Assembly: GCF_014207235.1 (NCBI RefSeq)
Contig: NZ_JACHDA010000008.1
Location: 124,001-188,000, forward strand
Source of the DNA: Sphingopyxis sp. JAI128
GTDB lineage: Bacteria > Pseudomonadota > Alphaproteobacteria > Sphingomonadales > Sphingomonadaceae
DNA length: 64,000 nucleotides
Direction: 5' to 3'
The notes under the pieces were generated by a model that had not been told where the DNA came from, searched no databases, and saw only the letters and a list, made by a program, of their open reading frames with translations. The position numbers were made by a program, and so were the translations under genes. Of this stretch, positions 44,121-52,526 are shown one piece after another (position 1 is the stretch's first letter; each line of letters starts with the position of its first letter).

Positions 44121-45176
44121 CTATTGTAGCGGCGCGGTCGTCTCACGCGGGATCAGCGTGAAGTCCACGATTTCACACCGCTCGAGCGGCTCGTCGCCGT
44201 TGCGCGAAGCGATATCCGCCATCAGGATTTGCAGCGCCGCGCACGACATGTCCGAAATCGGCTGGCGGACGGTCGTCAACTCCGGCCATATGGTGGTTGC
44301 CAGGGCCGTATCGTCGAAACCGCAAACGGTGAGTTGGCGCGGAACATCGATGGCCCTGCGATGTGCCGCGGCGACGGTTGCGGCTGCCATATCATCGTTG
44401 CTTGCAAAGATCGCCGTGGGGCGTTCGGGTAGGTCGAGCAGACGCTCGGCGGCGGCGAGACCGGACCGATAGGTAAACAGGCCCGGTGCAATCAACGCGG
44501 GATCCACGTCGATCCCCGCTTCGGTCAGAGCCGCGACATAGCCTTCGCGTCGACGGCCGCTCGCGGCCTGATCCGGACTGCCCTCGATAAAGCCGATCCG
44601 CCTGTGGCCAAGCGATAGAATATAATCGGTCATGGCGCGTGCCGCATCGAAGTCGTCGATATTCACTGACGATATACCCTTGATCGGCAGACCCGAAGCG
44701 ACGGCGACCGCCGGGATTTTCTCCCTGCGCACCAGATCGGCCAGTTCCGGCGAGTTACACAAGGGCGGCGGCAGGATCAGGCCGTCGATCCGGCTGTCGA
44801 GCAGATGTCGGGCGGCAGCGATCTCGCCCCCGGCATCGCATTTCTCTACGATCAACTGGACATCGTTCCGGCGCGCCTCGTCAAGACTTCCGACGAGAAA
44901 TTCGCTCAGATAGGCAGCACTGGGGTTGCTGTAGAGCAAGCCGATCCGCACCCCCCCGCCAGCCGCCAGCCGCCGCGCAGCAATATTGGGAGAATAGTCG
45001 AGTTCAGCGATCGCTCGCTCTACGGATTCACGCGTCGCCGACCGGACATTCTTGCCGCCATTGATGACGCGCGATACCGTCATTGGGGAAACGCCAGCCT
45101 TTGCAGCGACTTCGCTGATCGTCACCTCGCCGCGACCGCGCCTCGACCCGCGCACCGATCCATTGCCATTCGTCAT
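44121..45176 (-). CDS. LacI-family transcriptional regulator, candidate xylose/xyloglucan repressor
   Basis: The 351-residue protein has an N-terminal helix-turn-helix, VTISEVAAKAGVSPMTVSRV, and a hinge LDYSPNIAARRLAAGG. The sugar-binding domain contains RIGLLYSNPSAAYLSEFLVG, LILPPPLCNSPELADLV, YILSLGHRRIGFIEGSPDQ, AIFASNDDMAAATVAAAHRR and VCGFDDTALATTIWPELTTVRQP. Start chosen at ATG 45176, which gives the normal length; the longer frame from 45302 would run through the operators. Divergent from the GH3-GH35-GH31 operon; a motif B site at 45265 lies between them. It is the natural candidate to bind motif B and repress both sides. XylR-like function is an inference. Confidence 0.9.
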   Translation of the reverse strand: MTNGNGSVRGSRRGRGEVTISEVAAKAGVSPMTVSRVINGGKNVRSATRESVERAIAELDYSPNIAARRLAAGGGVRIGLLYSNPSAAYLSEFLVGSLDEARRNDVQLIVEKCDAGGEIAAARHLLDSRIDGLILPPPLCNSPELADLVRREKIPAVAVASGLPIKGISSVNIDDFDAARAMTDYILSLGHRRIGFIEGSPDQAASGRRREGYVAALTEAGIDVDPALIAPGLFTYRSGLAAAERLLDLPERPTAIFASNDDMAAATVAAAHRRAIDVPRQLTVCGFDDTALATTIWPELTTVRQPISDMSCAALQILMADIASRNGDEPLERCEIVDFTLIPRETTAPLQ

Positions 45177-45264
45177 GCGCGATCTTCTATCGTTCGCAGC
45201 CGCTTTTGGCCAGCACCCTACCCCCGAAGAGCGATAAACGCGGATCGATCCAGATTTTTGGGGT

Positions 45265-45278
45265 TGATAGCGCTCCCA
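45265..45278. promoter_or_regulatory. Motif B operator (LacI / GH3 divergent promoter)
   Basis: TGATAGCGCTCCCA, with the central GCGC and outer TG..CA kept; 72 bp before the GH3 ATG and 89 bp before the LacI ATG, and 5 bp from a motif A site. Confidence 0.7.
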
Positions 45279-45282
45279 TTTA

Positions 45283-45298
45283 ATATGTATGAGTAATG
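45283..45298 (+). promoter_or_regulatory. Motif A site (GH3-GH35-GH31 promoter)
   Basis: ATATGTATGAGTAATG, a strong match to TGTATGAGTA, 39 bp before the GH3 start codon. Confidence 0.78.
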
Positions 45299-45336
45299 GC
45301 AATTGAACAGAAGACGCTCAAGGGAGAGTGAGTGAA

Positions 45337-47796
45337 ATGTTGTTGAATCGAGCGCAAACCGCTTTTTTGGGGACCTCTTTGTCCGCGGTGACTCTGGCAC
45401 TTTTCGCGACTCCTACCGGCGCGCAGCCGTCGCAACCGGGCACTGCCCATCCGGAACTCTGGCCTGTGGCGAAAAGCCAGGGCCTGATCGACGCAAAAAC
45501 CGAAGCGCGCATCACGACCCTGATGAAGCGCATGTCGCTCGAGGAAAAAGTTGGGCAGATGATCCAGGCCGACACGGCGTCGGTCAAACCGGAGGATCTG
45601 CTCAAATATCCGCTGGGGTCGATTCTGGCGGGCGGCAGTTCGCCGCCGCTGAATGCGCCCGACCGCTCGCCCGCCGGGCCGTGGATCGAAACCGTCCGCG
45701 CCTTCAACGCCATCGCGATGGAAAAGCGGCCAGGCCATGTGCCCATTCCGATCATGTTCGGGATTGACGCGGTGCACGGCAACAACAATGTCGTCGGCGC
45801 GACCCTGTTTCCGCATAACAGCGCTCTTGGCGCGACCCATGATCCCGGCCTGATCCGCCGGATCGGCGAAGCCACCGCACGGGAAACCGCCGCGGCCGGC
45901 ATGGACTGGGCCTTTGCGCCGACACTTGCGGTGCCCCGGAACGATCGCTGGGGCCGGACCTATGAAGGCTATTCCGAGGACCCGGAACTCGTGCGTTCCT
46001 ATTCCGCGCAGATGATCGAAGGGCTTCAGGGTGCGCCGGGCAAGGGCACGCTGCAGCACGGCTATGTGTCCGCGAGCGCGAAGCATTTTCTAGGCGACGG
46101 AGGCACCCTGAACGGCGTCGATCAGGGCAATGCCGACATCCCGGAAAACGAGTTGATCGCCCTTCATTCCGCCGGTTATCCGCCCGCCATCGAGGCCGGC
46201 ACCCGCACCATCATGGCGAGCTTCAACAGCTGGCAAGGCGTCAAGATGCACGGCAACAAGAGCCTGCTGACCGGCGTGCTCAAGGAACGCATGGGCTTTG
46301 ACGGCTTTATCATCGGAGACTGGAACGGTCATGCGCAAATCCCCGGCTGCACCTCCACCAACTGTCCGCAGTCCTTCAATGCGGGTCTCGACATGGCGAT
46401 GGCGCCAGACAGCTGGAAGGGGCTGTTCGAAAACACGGTGAAGCAGGTCCGCGAGGGCGTGATCCCGATGGCGCGGGTGGACGATGCCGTGCGCCGCATA
46501 TTGCGCGTGAAGTTCAAGGCCGGCCTGTTCGATCCTGCCCGCCCCTTTGAAGCCCGCACCGACGTCATCGGGTCGCCCGAACACCGGGCGCTAGCGCGCG
46601 AGGCAGTGCGCAAGTCGCTGGTCCTGCTGAAGAACAACGGCGTGTTGCCGGTGAAAGGTTCGGCGCGCATTCTGGTCGCGGGCGATGCGGCGGACAATAT
46701 TTCGCAGCAGTCGGGCGGCTGGACCCTGTCCTGGCAGGGCGACCGCAATACGAACGCCGACTTCCCCAACGCCCAGTCGATCTATGCGGGCATTGCCGAG
46801 ACGATGAAGGCTGGCGGCGGCAGCGCGACGCTGAGCGTTGACGGCAGCTTCACGGAAAAGCCCGACCTCGCCATCGTCGTATTCGGCGAACAGCCCTATG
46901 CAGAGGGCTTGGGGGACCTTCACACGCTTGAGTTCGAGGCGGGCGACAAGAAATCGCTGACGCTGCTGAAGAAACTGAAATCGGCAGGCATTCCGGTGGT
47001 GTCCGTGTTCCTGTCGGGCCGCCCGATGTGGGTCAATCCCGAACTCAACCAGTCGGACGCATTCGTCGCGGCCTGGCTTCCCGGGAGCGAGGGCGGCGGC
47101 ATTGCCGACGTGCTGATTGGCGATGCGCAGGGCAAGCCTCGCAACGACTTCACCGGCCGCCTTTCCTTCAGTTGGCCCAAAACAGCGGCGCAATTCACGC
47201 TGAACAAGGGCGGTCCCGGTTACGATCCGCTGTTCGCGCTCGATTACGGGCTGAGCTATGCCAACCCCGGCGCCCTCGGACGGCTGAGCGAAGTGGCCGG
47301 CATCGATGCCACGCCCGCCAACAAGAGCCGCTATTTCGCAGACGGACGGGTGCACACCCCCTTCTCGCTGACCCTCGGCACCGGCGTTACCCAGCGTCCG
47401 GTCGATTCGCCAAGCAGGCAGGAAGGTGCGATGCAGCTTGGGTGGAAGGCGGGGGCGACCGCCAAGGCGAGCATCGCGGACGAGGCCGTCGATCTGCGCT
47501 TCGAATCCAGCGCCGAAATGATGCTGCAGATGACCTATCGCGTCGATGCGCCAGCCACCGGCCGGGTAGGCCTGACGATGGGGAGCGGCACAGTCGACGT
47601 CACCGACATCTTCAAGGGCGGTGAAGGCTGGCGAACGGTGCGTATTCCGCTGAAATGCTTTGCCGAAAGCGGCGCGGATATGGCGCATCTGCGTCCGGTG
47701 TGGGCGCTGTCCGCAACGGGGCCGTTGACGGTCTCCTTCTCGGAGATCGGCCTCGCGACGCAGGCGCCGGGTGGCCTCTGTCCGGCAAAGCTGTAA
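45337..47796 (+). CDS. GH3 beta-glucosidase with ExoP-type C-terminal domain (xyloglucan locus)
   Basis: Exported family 3 enzyme of 819 residues, trimming glucose from the non-reducing ends of gluco-oligosaccharides once side chains are gone. Signal peptide ends near PTGA-QPS. The barrel domain has IMFGIDAVHGNNNVVGATLF, KHFLGDGGTLNGVDQGNAD and nucleophile Asp in FIIGDWNGHAQ. The sandwich domain has WLPGSEGGGIADVLIGD and LSFSWPKTAAQF, and an ExoP-like C-domain follows. Same architecture as the GH3 at 10307 and clearly paralogous. ATG 45337 is 8 nt after GGGAGAG; GTG 45328 overlaps that site. First gene of GH3-GH35-GH31. Confidence 0.93.
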   Translation: MLLNRAQTAFLGTSLSAVTLALFATPTGAQPSQPGTAHPELWPVAKSQGLIDAKTEARITTLMKRMSLEEKVGQMIQADTASVKPEDLLKYPLGSILAGGSSPPLNAPDRSPAGPWIETVRAFNAIAMEKRPGHVPIPIMFGIDAVHGNNNVVGATLFPHNSALGATHDPGLIRRIGEATARETAAAGMDWAFAPTLAVPRNDRWGRTYEGYSEDPELVRSYSAQMIEGLQGAPGKGTLQHGYVSASAKHFLGDGGTLNGVDQGNADIPENELIALHSAGYPPAIEAGTRTIMASFNSWQGVKMHGNKSLLTGVLKERMGFDGFIIGDWNGHAQIPGCTSTNCPQSFNAGLDMAMAPDSWKGLFENTVKQVREGVIPMARVDDAVRRILRVKFKAGLFDPARPFEARTDVIGSPEHRALAREAVRKSLVLLKNNGVLPVKGSARILVAGDAADNISQQSGGWTLSWQGDRNTNADFPNAQSIYAGIAETMKAGGGSATLSVDGSFTEKPDLAIVVFGEQPYAEGLGDLHTLEFEAGDKKSLTLLKKLKSAGIPVVSVFLSGRPMWVNPELNQSDAFVAAWLPGSEGGGIADVLIGDAQGKPRNDFTGRLSFSWPKTAAQFTLNKGGPGYDPLFALDYGLSYANPGALGRLSEVAGIDATPANKSRYFADGRVHTPFSLTLGTGVTQRPVDSPSRQEGAMQLGWKAGATAKASIADEAVDLRFESSAEMMLQMTYRVDAPATGRVGLTMGSGTVDVTDIFKGGEGWRTVRIPLKCFAESGADMAHLRPVWALSATGPLTVSFSEIGLATQAPGGLCPAKL

Positions 47797-47817
47797 AATC
47801 AGCAAGGGAGGTTTCCT

Positions 47818-49467
47818 GTGCACCGACTGACCCGCTGGCTGCTGCCGTTTGCCGCCCTGTCCATGGCGGCTGCTCCCGCAGCGGCCCAAGGCAATGCGCT
47901 TCCCCGCCTTGAGAGCCGCAACGGCCAACATGCCCTGATCGTCGATGGCAAACCCTTTCTGATGCTGGGGGCGCAGGTCAACAACAGCGCCAACTATCCG
48001 GCCATACTGCCAGAGGTCTGGCCGGCGATCGAAAAGATGCACGCCAACACGGTCGAAGTGCCTGTCGGCTGGGAACAGGTCGAGCCGGAAGAGGGAAAGT
48101 TCGACTTCTCCTTTCTCGACGCGCTGCTGCCCCAGGCGCGCGAACATGATGTACGCTTGGTGCTGCTGTGGTTCGGTACCTGGAAGAACACGGCGCCCGG
48201 CTACACGCCCGCATGGGTAAAGCTCGACCAGAAGCGCTTTCCGCGCATGATCAATGCCAAGGGTGAAGTGCATTATGCGCTTTCGCCGCACCATCGCGCG
48301 ACGCTGGAGGCGGACAAGCGCGCCTTCGTCAAGCTGATGGAGTATCTCAGGAAAAACGATCCCCAGAATACCGTGATCATGGTTCAACCGCAGAATGAGC
48401 CGGGCAGCTACGGAAGCGTCCGCGACTTCTCGCCCGTCGCGCAAAAGCTGTTCGATGGTCAGGTTCCCGCGCGCCTGCTGAGGCAGATGAAGAAGAAGCC
48501 TGGCACATGGCGCCAGGTGTTCGGGTCCGACGCCGACGAATATTTCCACGCTTGGTCGATCGCCAGCTACACCAGCGAAATCGCGGCCGCCGGCAAGGCG
48601 GTAAAACCCCTCCCCATGTATATGAACGCCGCGCTCGCCGCCGCCTTCGGCCGCCAGCCGGCGACCACCTATGCCAGCGGCGGCCCCGTGCACCATGTGA
48701 TCGACGTCTACAAGGCGGCCGCCCCGGCGATCGATATCGTCGCGCCGGACATCTACGCGCGCGATCACGCGGCCTATATGGCCTATCTCGACTATTACGA
48801 CCGGCCCGACAACGCGCTTTTCGTGCCCGAAACCGGGAATGACAAGGACTTCGCCCGATATTTCTTCCCCGCCGTCGGCAAGGGGGCGATCGGCTGGGCG
48901 CCGTTCGGCATGGATTATACCGGCTATCAGAACTTCCCGCTCGGCGCGAAGACGCTCGATGACGAGACGATGGAACCCTTCGCGCGCAATTACCGCCTGT
49001 TCGCGCCCATGCAGCGCGAATGGGCAGGCTGGGCGGCACAGGGCAAGACCTGGGGCGTCGCCGAGCCGACCGACCCGAAGGCCGAGCACACCCAGCGCAT
49101 CGACATGGGCAAGTATAATATGACCGTTACCTTCGGTCAGTGGCAGTTCGGGACCGACAAGCCCACCGGCAACCCGGAGCCGTCGGGCGGCGTGGCGGTC
49201 GCTCAGTTAGGCGAAAACGAGTTCCTCGTCACCGGTTTCCATTCCCGCGTCTATTTCGGCCTCAGCAAGCCCGCGCCGTTTGAATCGATGATGATGCTGC
49301 GGGTGGAGGAAGGCTATTTCGACAAGGGGAAATGGGTCTTCCGCCGCGTGTGGAACGGTGATTCCATCGATTATGGCCTGAATTTCACCGACCGCGAGCA
49401 GATCCTGCGGGTCACGCTCGCGACCTACAAGGGCACGCCGCCCATCCCCGTCGGGAACCCCAATTGA
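47818..49467 (+). CDS. GH35-type beta-galactosidase with DUF5597 C-terminal domain, exported
   Basis: Removes terminal beta-galactose, in this context from xyloglucan oligosaccharides. It has 549 residues, with signal peptide MHRLTRWLLPFAALSMAAAP. The TIM barrel shows FLMLGAQVNNSANYPAILPE, VEVPVGWEQVEPEEGKFDF, acid/base Glu in MVQPQNEPGSYG and nucleophile Glu in ALFVPETGND. The DUF5597-like beta domain ends with LRVEEGYFDKGKWVFRRVWNGD. The same kind of short GH35 is, as I recall, the xyloglucan-specific beta-galactosidase of Cellvibrio. GTG 47818 is preceded by AAGGGAGG. Co-transcribed with GH3 upstream (21 bp) and GH31 downstream (17 bp). Confidence 0.9.
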   Translation: MHRLTRWLLPFAALSMAAAPAAAQGNALPRLESRNGQHALIVDGKPFLMLGAQVNNSANYPAILPEVWPAIEKMHANTVEVPVGWEQVEPEEGKFDFSFLDALLPQAREHDVRLVLLWFGTWKNTAPGYTPAWVKLDQKRFPRMINAKGEVHYALSPHHRATLEADKRAFVKLMEYLRKNDPQNTVIMVQPQNEPGSYGSVRDFSPVAQKLFDGQVPARLLRQMKKKPGTWRQVFGSDADEYFHAWSIASYTSEIAAAGKAVKPLPMYMNAALAAAFGRQPATTYASGGPVHHVIDVYKAAAPAIDIVAPDIYARDHAAYMAYLDYYDRPDNALFVPETGNDKDFARYFFPAVGKGAIGWAPFGMDYTGYQNFPLGAKTLDDETMEPFARNYRLFAPMQREWAGWAAQGKTWGVAEPTDPKAEHTQRIDMGKYNMTVTFGQWQFGTDKPTGNPEPSGGVAVAQLGENEFLVTGFHSRVYFGLSKPAPFESMMMLRVEEGYFDKGKWVFRRVWNGDSIDYGLNFTDREQILRVTLATYKGTPPIPVGNPN

Positions 49468-49484
49468 ATAACCGGAGCAAGATC

Positions 49485-52394
49485 ATGAAGACTTTTTCCC
49501 GCCTTGCCTTTTGTGCGCTGCTGGCAACCTCCAGCACCGCCGCGCTTGCAGGCAGTTTCCAGAAGGTCGACAACGGGATCATCGTCTCGCCCGATGAAGG
49601 TCCGGCGAAACGCGTCCGCATCCTCGCCTTTGGCGACGAAGCCTTCCGCGTCACCGCCATTCCGGGCGAAAATTTCGAGGCCGTGCCGGACAGCCTCATG
49701 GTCACGGCAGTACCGGACGGCAACCCGGTCATCAGCGAGAGCAAGGGCATGGTCACGCTGAAGCTGCCTGCCGTAACGGCGCGGGTCAATCTGACCAGCG
49801 GCCAAGTCAGCTTTCTGGACGCCAGCGGCAAGGCCATTCTCAGCGAATCGTCCCGCGCCGCGTTCGAACCGAAGACGGTCGAAGGACATAACTTTCTCGG
49901 CGTTCGCCAACAGTTCAACCGTAATACCGACGAGGGCTTCTACGGTCTCGGCCAGCATCAGAATGGGCAGATGAACTATAATGGCGAGGACGTAGAACTC
50001 GCCCAGCATAATATGGACATTGGCGTCCCATTCGTCGTTTCAACGCGCAATTACGGGCTGCTCTGGGACAATAATTCGATCACCCGCTTCGGCAACCCCA
50101 AGCCCTATGCCTTTGCAGGCGGCGATGGCGATGGCCTGAAGATCACCGGGACCGATGGCAAGCCGGGCTGGACCGCGCAATATTATCTGGGCGACAGGCT
50201 TGCCGTCACGCAGAACGAACAGGTCATCAACTACCAATATATCCGCGACAATATGCGCTGGCCGGAGGAAGCCAAGGCACAGACCGTCGCCTCGACCGCC
50301 GGGCAGAACACCGCCGGCAACGCCGTCCAGACGCAGCGCGTGATCTGGACTGGCAAGGTGACGCCAGGCACGAGCGGTCTCCACCGGTTCCGGCTCTATT
50401 CGTCGAGCTATGCCAAGGTGTTCGTCGACGGGAAAGAGGTACTGGAGCGCTGGCGCCAGAACTGGAACCCTTGGTATCATAACTTCGACGTGCCGATGAA
50501 GGCCGGCAAGGCCGCCGACATTCGCATCGAATGGGAACCCAACGCGGGCTATATCGCGCTCGTCCACAATGATCCCATCCCCGACGCGGACCGCCATTCG
50601 CTCGCCTTTGCGTCCGATCTGGGCCACGCCGTCGATTATTATGTGACGGCCGGCAAGGATATGGACGGCGCGATCGCCGGTTATCGCAAGCTGACCGGCA
50701 AGTCGGCGATGCTGCCGCAATGGGCCTATGGCTTCTGGCAGAGCCGCCAGCGCTACGACACGCAGGACGAACTTCTCGGCGTCGTGCGCGAGTATCGCCG
50801 CCGTAACCTGCCGCTCGACAATATCGTGCTCGACTGGCGTTATTGGGAAGACGACAAGTGGGGATGCCACTGTTTCGATGCCAAGCGTTTTCCCGATCCC
50901 AAGGGCATGGTGGACGAAGTCCATGCCCTCAACGCGCGGATCATGGTCTCGGTCTGGCCAAAATTCTATCCGGCCACGGACAATTACAAGGAACTCGACA
51001 AGATCGGCGGCATCTATCGCCGCATGGTCGAACAGCGCCCCGATGAGCCGACCGATCCGAAATATATTGCGAAGATGTACCGCGACTGGGTGGGTCCGGG
51101 CTATGCCAACGCCTTTTACGACCCTTATAATCCCAAGGCGCAGGACATTTATTGGCGGCAGATCCGCGAAAATCTGGGCGATCTGGGCTTCGATGCCTGG
51201 TGGCTCGACGCGGACGAGCCCGATGCCCACTCGAATCTTTCGGTCGAGGAGCGCGCCTATCGCATGGGTCCGACGGCGAAAGGCCCCGGCGCAGCCTTCT
51301 TCAACAGCTATCCGCTCGTGCATAGCGAAGGCGTCTATCAGCGCCAGTTGATGTCGAAGCCCGACGTGCGCCCGTTCATCCTTTCGCGCTCCGGCTTCGG
51401 CGGCATCCAGCGCGCGGGAACGGCGCTGTGGTCCGGCGACGTCGTATCCCGCTGGGACGACCTCAAGGACCAGGTCTCGGCGGGCGTCAACCTTTCCATG
51501 TCGGGCATACCCAACTGGACACACGATATCGGCGGCTTCGCGCTCGAAGATCGCTATACCAGGCAGGATCCCGCGCATATCGATGAGTGGCGCGAGCTCA
51601 ACCTGCGCTGGTTCCAGTTCGGCGCCTTCTCGCCGTTGTTCCGCAGCCATGGCGAAACCCCCAAGCGCGAAATCTACGAGATCGCGCCCGAAGGGTCGCC
51701 CATGTATTCCTCAATGGAATGGTATCTGAAGCTACGCTACCGGCTGATGCCCTATATCTACACGCTGGCGGGCGATACGTGGCAGAAGGACGGCACGATG
51801 ATGCGCGGCCTGGTCATGGACTTCCCGACCGATCTCAAGGCGCGGAACATCAACGATCAGTATATGTTCGGCAGCGCCTTCCTGGTGGCGCCCGTCACCG
51901 AGTTCAAGGCCCGCAGCCGCAAGGTATATCTGCCCGCCGGCGCCGGCTGGTATGATTTCAGCAGCGGCGCCTATTACAAGGGCGGGCAGGAGATCGTCGC
52001 TGATGCGCCCTATGAACGCATGCCTCTGTTCGTGCGCTCCGGTGCGATCGTACCGACGGGACCGGAGATCGAGTACACGCGCGAGGAACCCGATGGCCCC
52101 ATCGTGCTGCACGTGTTTACCGGCGCTGACGGCAGTTTCTCGCTCTATGAGGATGACGGCACCAGCGAGGGCTATAAGCGCGGCGAATTTACCCGAATTC
52201 CCATCCGGTGGAACCAAGCCAAGGGCGAGCTGACCATCGGCAAGCGCGAAGGCGGCCACGCCGGCATGATCTTCAAACGCGGCATTTCCGTCCGCTTCTA
52301 TGACAGCGCTACCGCGCGGCCGATCGACTTCGCGGAGAATGGGAAAACCTCGATCGTCTACGACGGAACCGCCGTCACGGTGCGCAAGCCCTGA
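49485..52394 (+). CDS. GH31 alpha-xylosidase with inserted PA14 domain, exported
   Basis: Frees alpha-1,6-xylose from xyloglucan oligosaccharides. The 969 residues begin with a signal peptide (KTFSRLAFCALLATSSTAALA). The N-terminal beta-sandwich (DEGFYGLGQHQNGQMNYNGE) is interrupted at ~230-370 by a PA14-like module (VIWTGKVTPGTSGLHRFRLY, YAKVFVDGKEVLERW, ADIRIEWEPNAGYIALVHND). In the barrel are QWAYGFWQSRQRYDTQDELL, VLDWRYWEDDKWG, nucleophile Asp in AWWLDADEPDAHSN, and the acid/base region in FGGIQRAGTALWSGDVVSRW. Cellvibrio Xyl31A has this same PA14 insertion, where it helps bind long oligosaccharides; that is from memory. ATG 49485 has GGAG seven nt upstream. Ends before tandem hairpins. 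Confidence 0.93.
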   Translation: MKTFSRLAFCALLATSSTAALAGSFQKVDNGIIVSPDEGPAKRVRILAFGDEAFRVTAIPGENFEAVPDSLMVTAVPDGNPVISESKGMVTLKLPAVTARVNLTSGQVSFLDASGKAILSESSRAAFEPKTVEGHNFLGVRQQFNRNTDEGFYGLGQHQNGQMNYNGEDVELAQHNMDIGVPFVVSTRNYGLLWDNNSITRFGNPKPYAFAGGDGDGLKITGTDGKPGWTAQYYLGDRLAVTQNEQVINYQYIRDNMRWPEEAKAQTVASTAGQNTAGNAVQTQRVIWTGKVTPGTSGLHRFRLYSSSYAKVFVDGKEVLERWRQNWNPWYHNFDVPMKAGKAADIRIEWEPNAGYIALVHNDPIPDADRHSLAFASDLGHAVDYYVTAGKDMDGAIAGYRKLTGKSAMLPQWAYGFWQSRQRYDTQDELLGVVREYRRRNLPLDNIVLDWRYWEDDKWGCHCFDAKRFPDPKGMVDEVHALNARIMVSVWPKFYPATDNYKELDKIGGIYRRMVEQRPDEPTDPKYIAKMYRDWVGPGYANAFYDPYNPKAQDIYWRQIRENLGDLGFDAWWLDADEPDAHSNLSVEERAYRMGPTAKGPGAAFFNSYPLVHSEGVYQRQLMSKPDVRPFILSRSGFGGIQRAGTALWSGDVVSRWDDLKDQVSAGVNLSMSGIPNWTHDIGGFALEDRYTRQDPAHIDEWRELNLRWFQFGAFSPLFRSHGETPKREIYEIAPEGSPMYSSMEWYLKLRYRLMPYIYTLAGDTWQKDGTMMRGLVMDFPTDLKARNINDQYMFGSAFLVAPVTEFKARSRKVYLPAGAGWYDFSSGAYYKGGQEIVADAPYERMPLFVRSGAIVPTGPEIEYTREEPDGPIVLHVFTGADGSFSLYEDDGTSEGYKRGEFTRIPIRWNQAKGELTIGKREGGHAGMIFKRGISVRFYDSATARPIDFAENGKTSIVYDGTAVTVRKP

Positions 52395-52405
52395 GACGGG
52401 CAAAC

Positions 52406-52435
52406 GGCGGGATGTCGCGCCGGCGACGTCCCGCC
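52406..52435 (+). terminator. First hairpin after the GH31 gene
   Basis: GGCGGGATGTCGC (52406-52418) pairs with GCGACGTCCCGCC (52423-52435) apart from one T-G wobble, loop of 4 nt. No T-run; probably acts with the next hairpin. Confidence 0.65.
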
Positions 52436-52463
52436 AGCCTCCTGCAACTCATATGCAGTGAAA

Positions 52464-52510
52464 GAGCCGGGTGCGAGGCTGTCGCGCCCGGCTCCTTCAT
52501 TTTCATTTGA
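52464..52510 (+). terminator. Terminator between convergent GH31 and GH29 genes
   Basis: GAGCCGGGTGCGA (52464-52476) pairs with TCGCGCCCGGCTC (52482-52494), one wobble, 5-nt loop, followed by a T-rich tail CTTCATTTTCATTTG. The minus strand also has A/T-rich sequence before the stem, so it may serve both genes. Confidence 0.8.
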
Positions 52511-52526
52511 TCCTGAAGACCTGAAT

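Noticed and set aside
45177-45302. Longer N-terminus of the LacI protein from 45302
   Set aside because: It would translate through motif A and motif B, and gives 42 extra residues ahead of a normal LacI N-terminus.
46591-49089. 832-residue open frame opposite GH3 and GH35
   Set aside because: Despite its length it spans two real genes on the other strand and contains no recognisable domain.
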